Assembly (NCBI GenBank): GCA_010671965.1
Contig: JAAHIC010000308.1
Location: 1-5,957, forward strand
Direction of reading: 5' to 3'
Source: Leptolyngbya sp. SIO4C5
GTDB lineage: Bacteria; Cyanobacteriota; Cyanobacteriia; Phormidesmidales; Phormidesmidaceae
DNA: 5,957 nt
Shown here: in pieces, positions 4,923 to 5,957 of the stretch
How positions within the stretch are numbered: position 1 is the first letter of the stretch
How the letters are laid out: every line of letters starts with the position of its first letter
Made by a program: the position numbers and the translations under genes
The notes under the pieces: generated by a model
Seen by the model: the letters and a program-made list of their open reading frames with translations, nothing else
The model's database searches: none
Told to the model about the DNA's origin: nothing

Positions 4923-5720
4923 CTAGCCGCGAAATAAACGGCGAAGCCGAGAAAATAGGTCGTCGTGGGGAGCGCTGAGGTCGAGGAAAGGTACCTTGTC
5001 TCCCCGTAATCGCTGAGCAATGTTAGCAAATGCCAGACCAGCTAGAGACAGCTTTTCCTCTAAAACCAGCGGTTCTCCCCGGTTAGTTGAGACAATCACG
5101 CGCTCGTCGTCAGGAATGACCCCCAACAGCGGAATTGCCAAGATGTCCTGCACGTCCTGGACTGACATCATCATATCGGCCTGCACCATCGCTGGCTTGA
5201 GGCGGTTGACAATTAAATGCAGTCGCTTGATGTCGTTGGCTTCTAGCAGACCAATGACCCGGTCAGCATCGCGAACCGCTGAGATCTCTGGCGTGGTGAC
5301 AATAATGGCTTCTTCAGCCGAGGCGATCGCGTTTCTAAAACCCATTTCAATCCCAGCGGGACTGTCAATCAAAATGTAGTCATAGTGGGGCTTGAGCGCA
5401 TCCACCAAAATCTTCATTTGCTCTGGAGTAATCGCCTCTTTGGAACGATTCTGAGCCGCTGGCAGCAGCGCGAGCTTGGGCTGACGCTTGTCTTTGACTA
5501 AAGCCTGATCAAGGCGGCACTGCTTGCCTAAAACATCGATCGCCGTGTAGACAATCCGATTTTCTAAGCCCAAAAGCAAATCTAAATTACGCAGGCCAAA
5601 ATCGGCGTCAATCACCACTACCCGGCGATCGCACTTAGCCAGCGCCATGCCCAGATTAGCCGTACAGGTGGTCTTGCCTACGCCGCCTTTGCCAGAGGTT
5701 ACAACGATAATGCGCGTCAT
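4923..5720 (-). CDS. minD: Septum site-determining ATPase MinD
   Basis: The 265-residue protein is a full-length ParA/MinD-family ATPase. The deviant Walker A motif GKGGVGKTT spans residues 10-18 with signature Lys11 and Lys16. Switch I is DADFGLRNLD (Asp38, Asp40), and Walker B is YILIDSPAGIE with Asp119. The C-terminus, DLFSRLRRLFRG (about 254-265), is the amphipathic membrane-targeting helix. ATP-bound MinD dimers sit on the membrane, recruit MinC to block FtsZ ring assembly, and are released when MinE triggers hydrolysis. All residues needed are present. The start at 5720 gives the usual MTRIIVVTSGKGG opening; its ribosome binding site is weak. It lies 46 bp after minC and 55 bp before minE, the standard cyanobacterial minCDE order. 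Confidence 0.97.
   Translation of the reverse strand: MTRIIVVTSGKGGVGKTTCTANLGMALAKCDRRVVVIDADFGLRNLDLLLGLENRIVYTAIDVLGKQCRLDQALVKDKRQPKLALLPAAQNRSKEAITPEQMKILVDALKPHYDYILIDSPAGIEMGFRNAIASAEEAIIVTTPEISAVRDADRVIGLLEANDIKRLHLIVNRLKPAMVQADMMMSVQDVQDILAIPLLGVIPDDERVIVSTNRGEPLVLEEKLSLAGLAFANIAQRLRGDKVPFLDLSAPHDDLFSRLRRLFRG
5323..5330. repeat. HIP1 octamer
   Basis: A perfect GCGATCGC copy within minD. Confidence 0.75.
5625..5632. repeat. HIP1 octamer
   Basis: A perfect GCGATCGC copy within the 5' part of minD. Confidence 0.75.
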
Positions 5721-5766
5721 ATAAACTATCGCGATGAGAATTCAACAGTTTCCAAGTAGACTCCCA

Positions 5767-5957
5767 TTAACGGGATAAGTCGCCCAGGTAGTTCCGAGCA
5801 AAGTCAGCCGCGATCGCGATATGAATCCCGCTCGCTCCAATATAGGCTACTTCCGGCTGATAGCGAATAGGGGTTTTCGAGGGCGGCAGCGCCACCTTAT
5901 CGGCAATGCGGAGCTGAGTGGGTTCTAGGTGCAGCGCCATAATCCGGCACTGAGAAT
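5767..5957 (-). CDS. minC: Septum site-determining protein MinC, C-terminal part (partial)
   Basis: The last 62 codons of minC are present, entering from the right edge and ending at TAA 5767-5769. The product reads CRIMALHLEPTQLRIADKVA and ends AIAADFARNYLGDLSR. This is the end of the MinC C-terminal beta-helix domain, where ALxLxPTQLRIAxxVA and the PEVAYI stretch are conserved in cyanobacteria. That domain forms dimers and binds MinD; the FtsZ-inhibiting N-terminal domain lies outside the window. The protein acts with MinD at the membrane to block division near the poles. It is too short here to be obvious as an ORF, but its position 46 bp ahead of minD and its sequence agree. Confidence 0.92.
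   Translation of the reverse strand, partial: SQCRIMALHLEPTQLRIADKVALPPSKTPIRYQPEVAYIGASGIHIAIAADFARNYLGDLSR
5810..5817. repeat. HIP1 octamer
   Basis: A perfect GCGATCGC copy within minC. Confidence 0.75.

Noticed and set aside
5020..5379. Plus-strand 119-codon open frame
   Set aside because: It is antisense to minD and Ser/Ala/Ile-rich without a recognisable motif.
1..5957. CRISPR array, riboswitch or origin
   Set aside because: No regularly spaced repeats, recognisable aptamer consensus or clustered DnaA-type boxes were seen on either strand.

Overview
The window comes from a cyanobacterium. The right side carries a minC-minD-minE cluster, a cyanobacterial-type thioredoxin-like [2Fe-2S] ferredoxin and a NarL-type response regulator resembling the conserved Rre1/Ycf29 group. 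The octamer GCGATCGC (HIP1, typical of many cyanobacterial chromosomes) occurs five times between about 4000 and 5820. Base composition is moderate. I cannot name the genus from the sequence alone. Every gene I accept is on the minus strand except one transposase remnant.

Right part, 2893-5957 (core genome). In transcription order: the 3' end of minC, complete minD, complete minE, a ferredoxin with an unusually long N-terminus, a 243-bp spacer holding a 13-bp palindrome, the response regulator, and tRNA-Thr(UGU) with a hairpin terminator. MinC, MinD and MinE together place the division site. The ferredoxin and regulator are neighbours with no evident link to division.

Left part, 108-2850 (accessory and decayed). 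This begins just beyond the tRNA-Thr terminator. It holds, in order: a plus-strand IS1-type transposase N-terminus broken by a stop codon; an hsdM fragment lacking both ends and with a changed SAM-binding motif; a DUF2283 gene continuous in frame with that fragment; a small YgiT-like (MqsA-family-like) antitoxin candidate without any cysteine; a doubtful 51-residue ORF; an hsdS relic made of one target-recognition region joined out of frame to the C-terminal helix; and an MNT-HepT-MNT toxin-antitoxin cluster whose last antitoxin copy is truncated. It reads as a collapsed type I restriction-modification locus, invaded or surrounded by toxin-antitoxin genes, in which mainly the toxin-antitoxin cassettes still look intact. 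No hsdR is visible.

Left edge, 1-107: the N-terminus of an exported protein, possibly a metallo-beta-lactamase-fold hydrolase, running out of the window.

I see no clearly new biological system. The most interesting items are the double-antitoxin MNT-HepT-MNT arrangement, the layered decay of the R-M locus, and the in-frame hsdM/DUF2283 junction, which could mislead automatic annotation.
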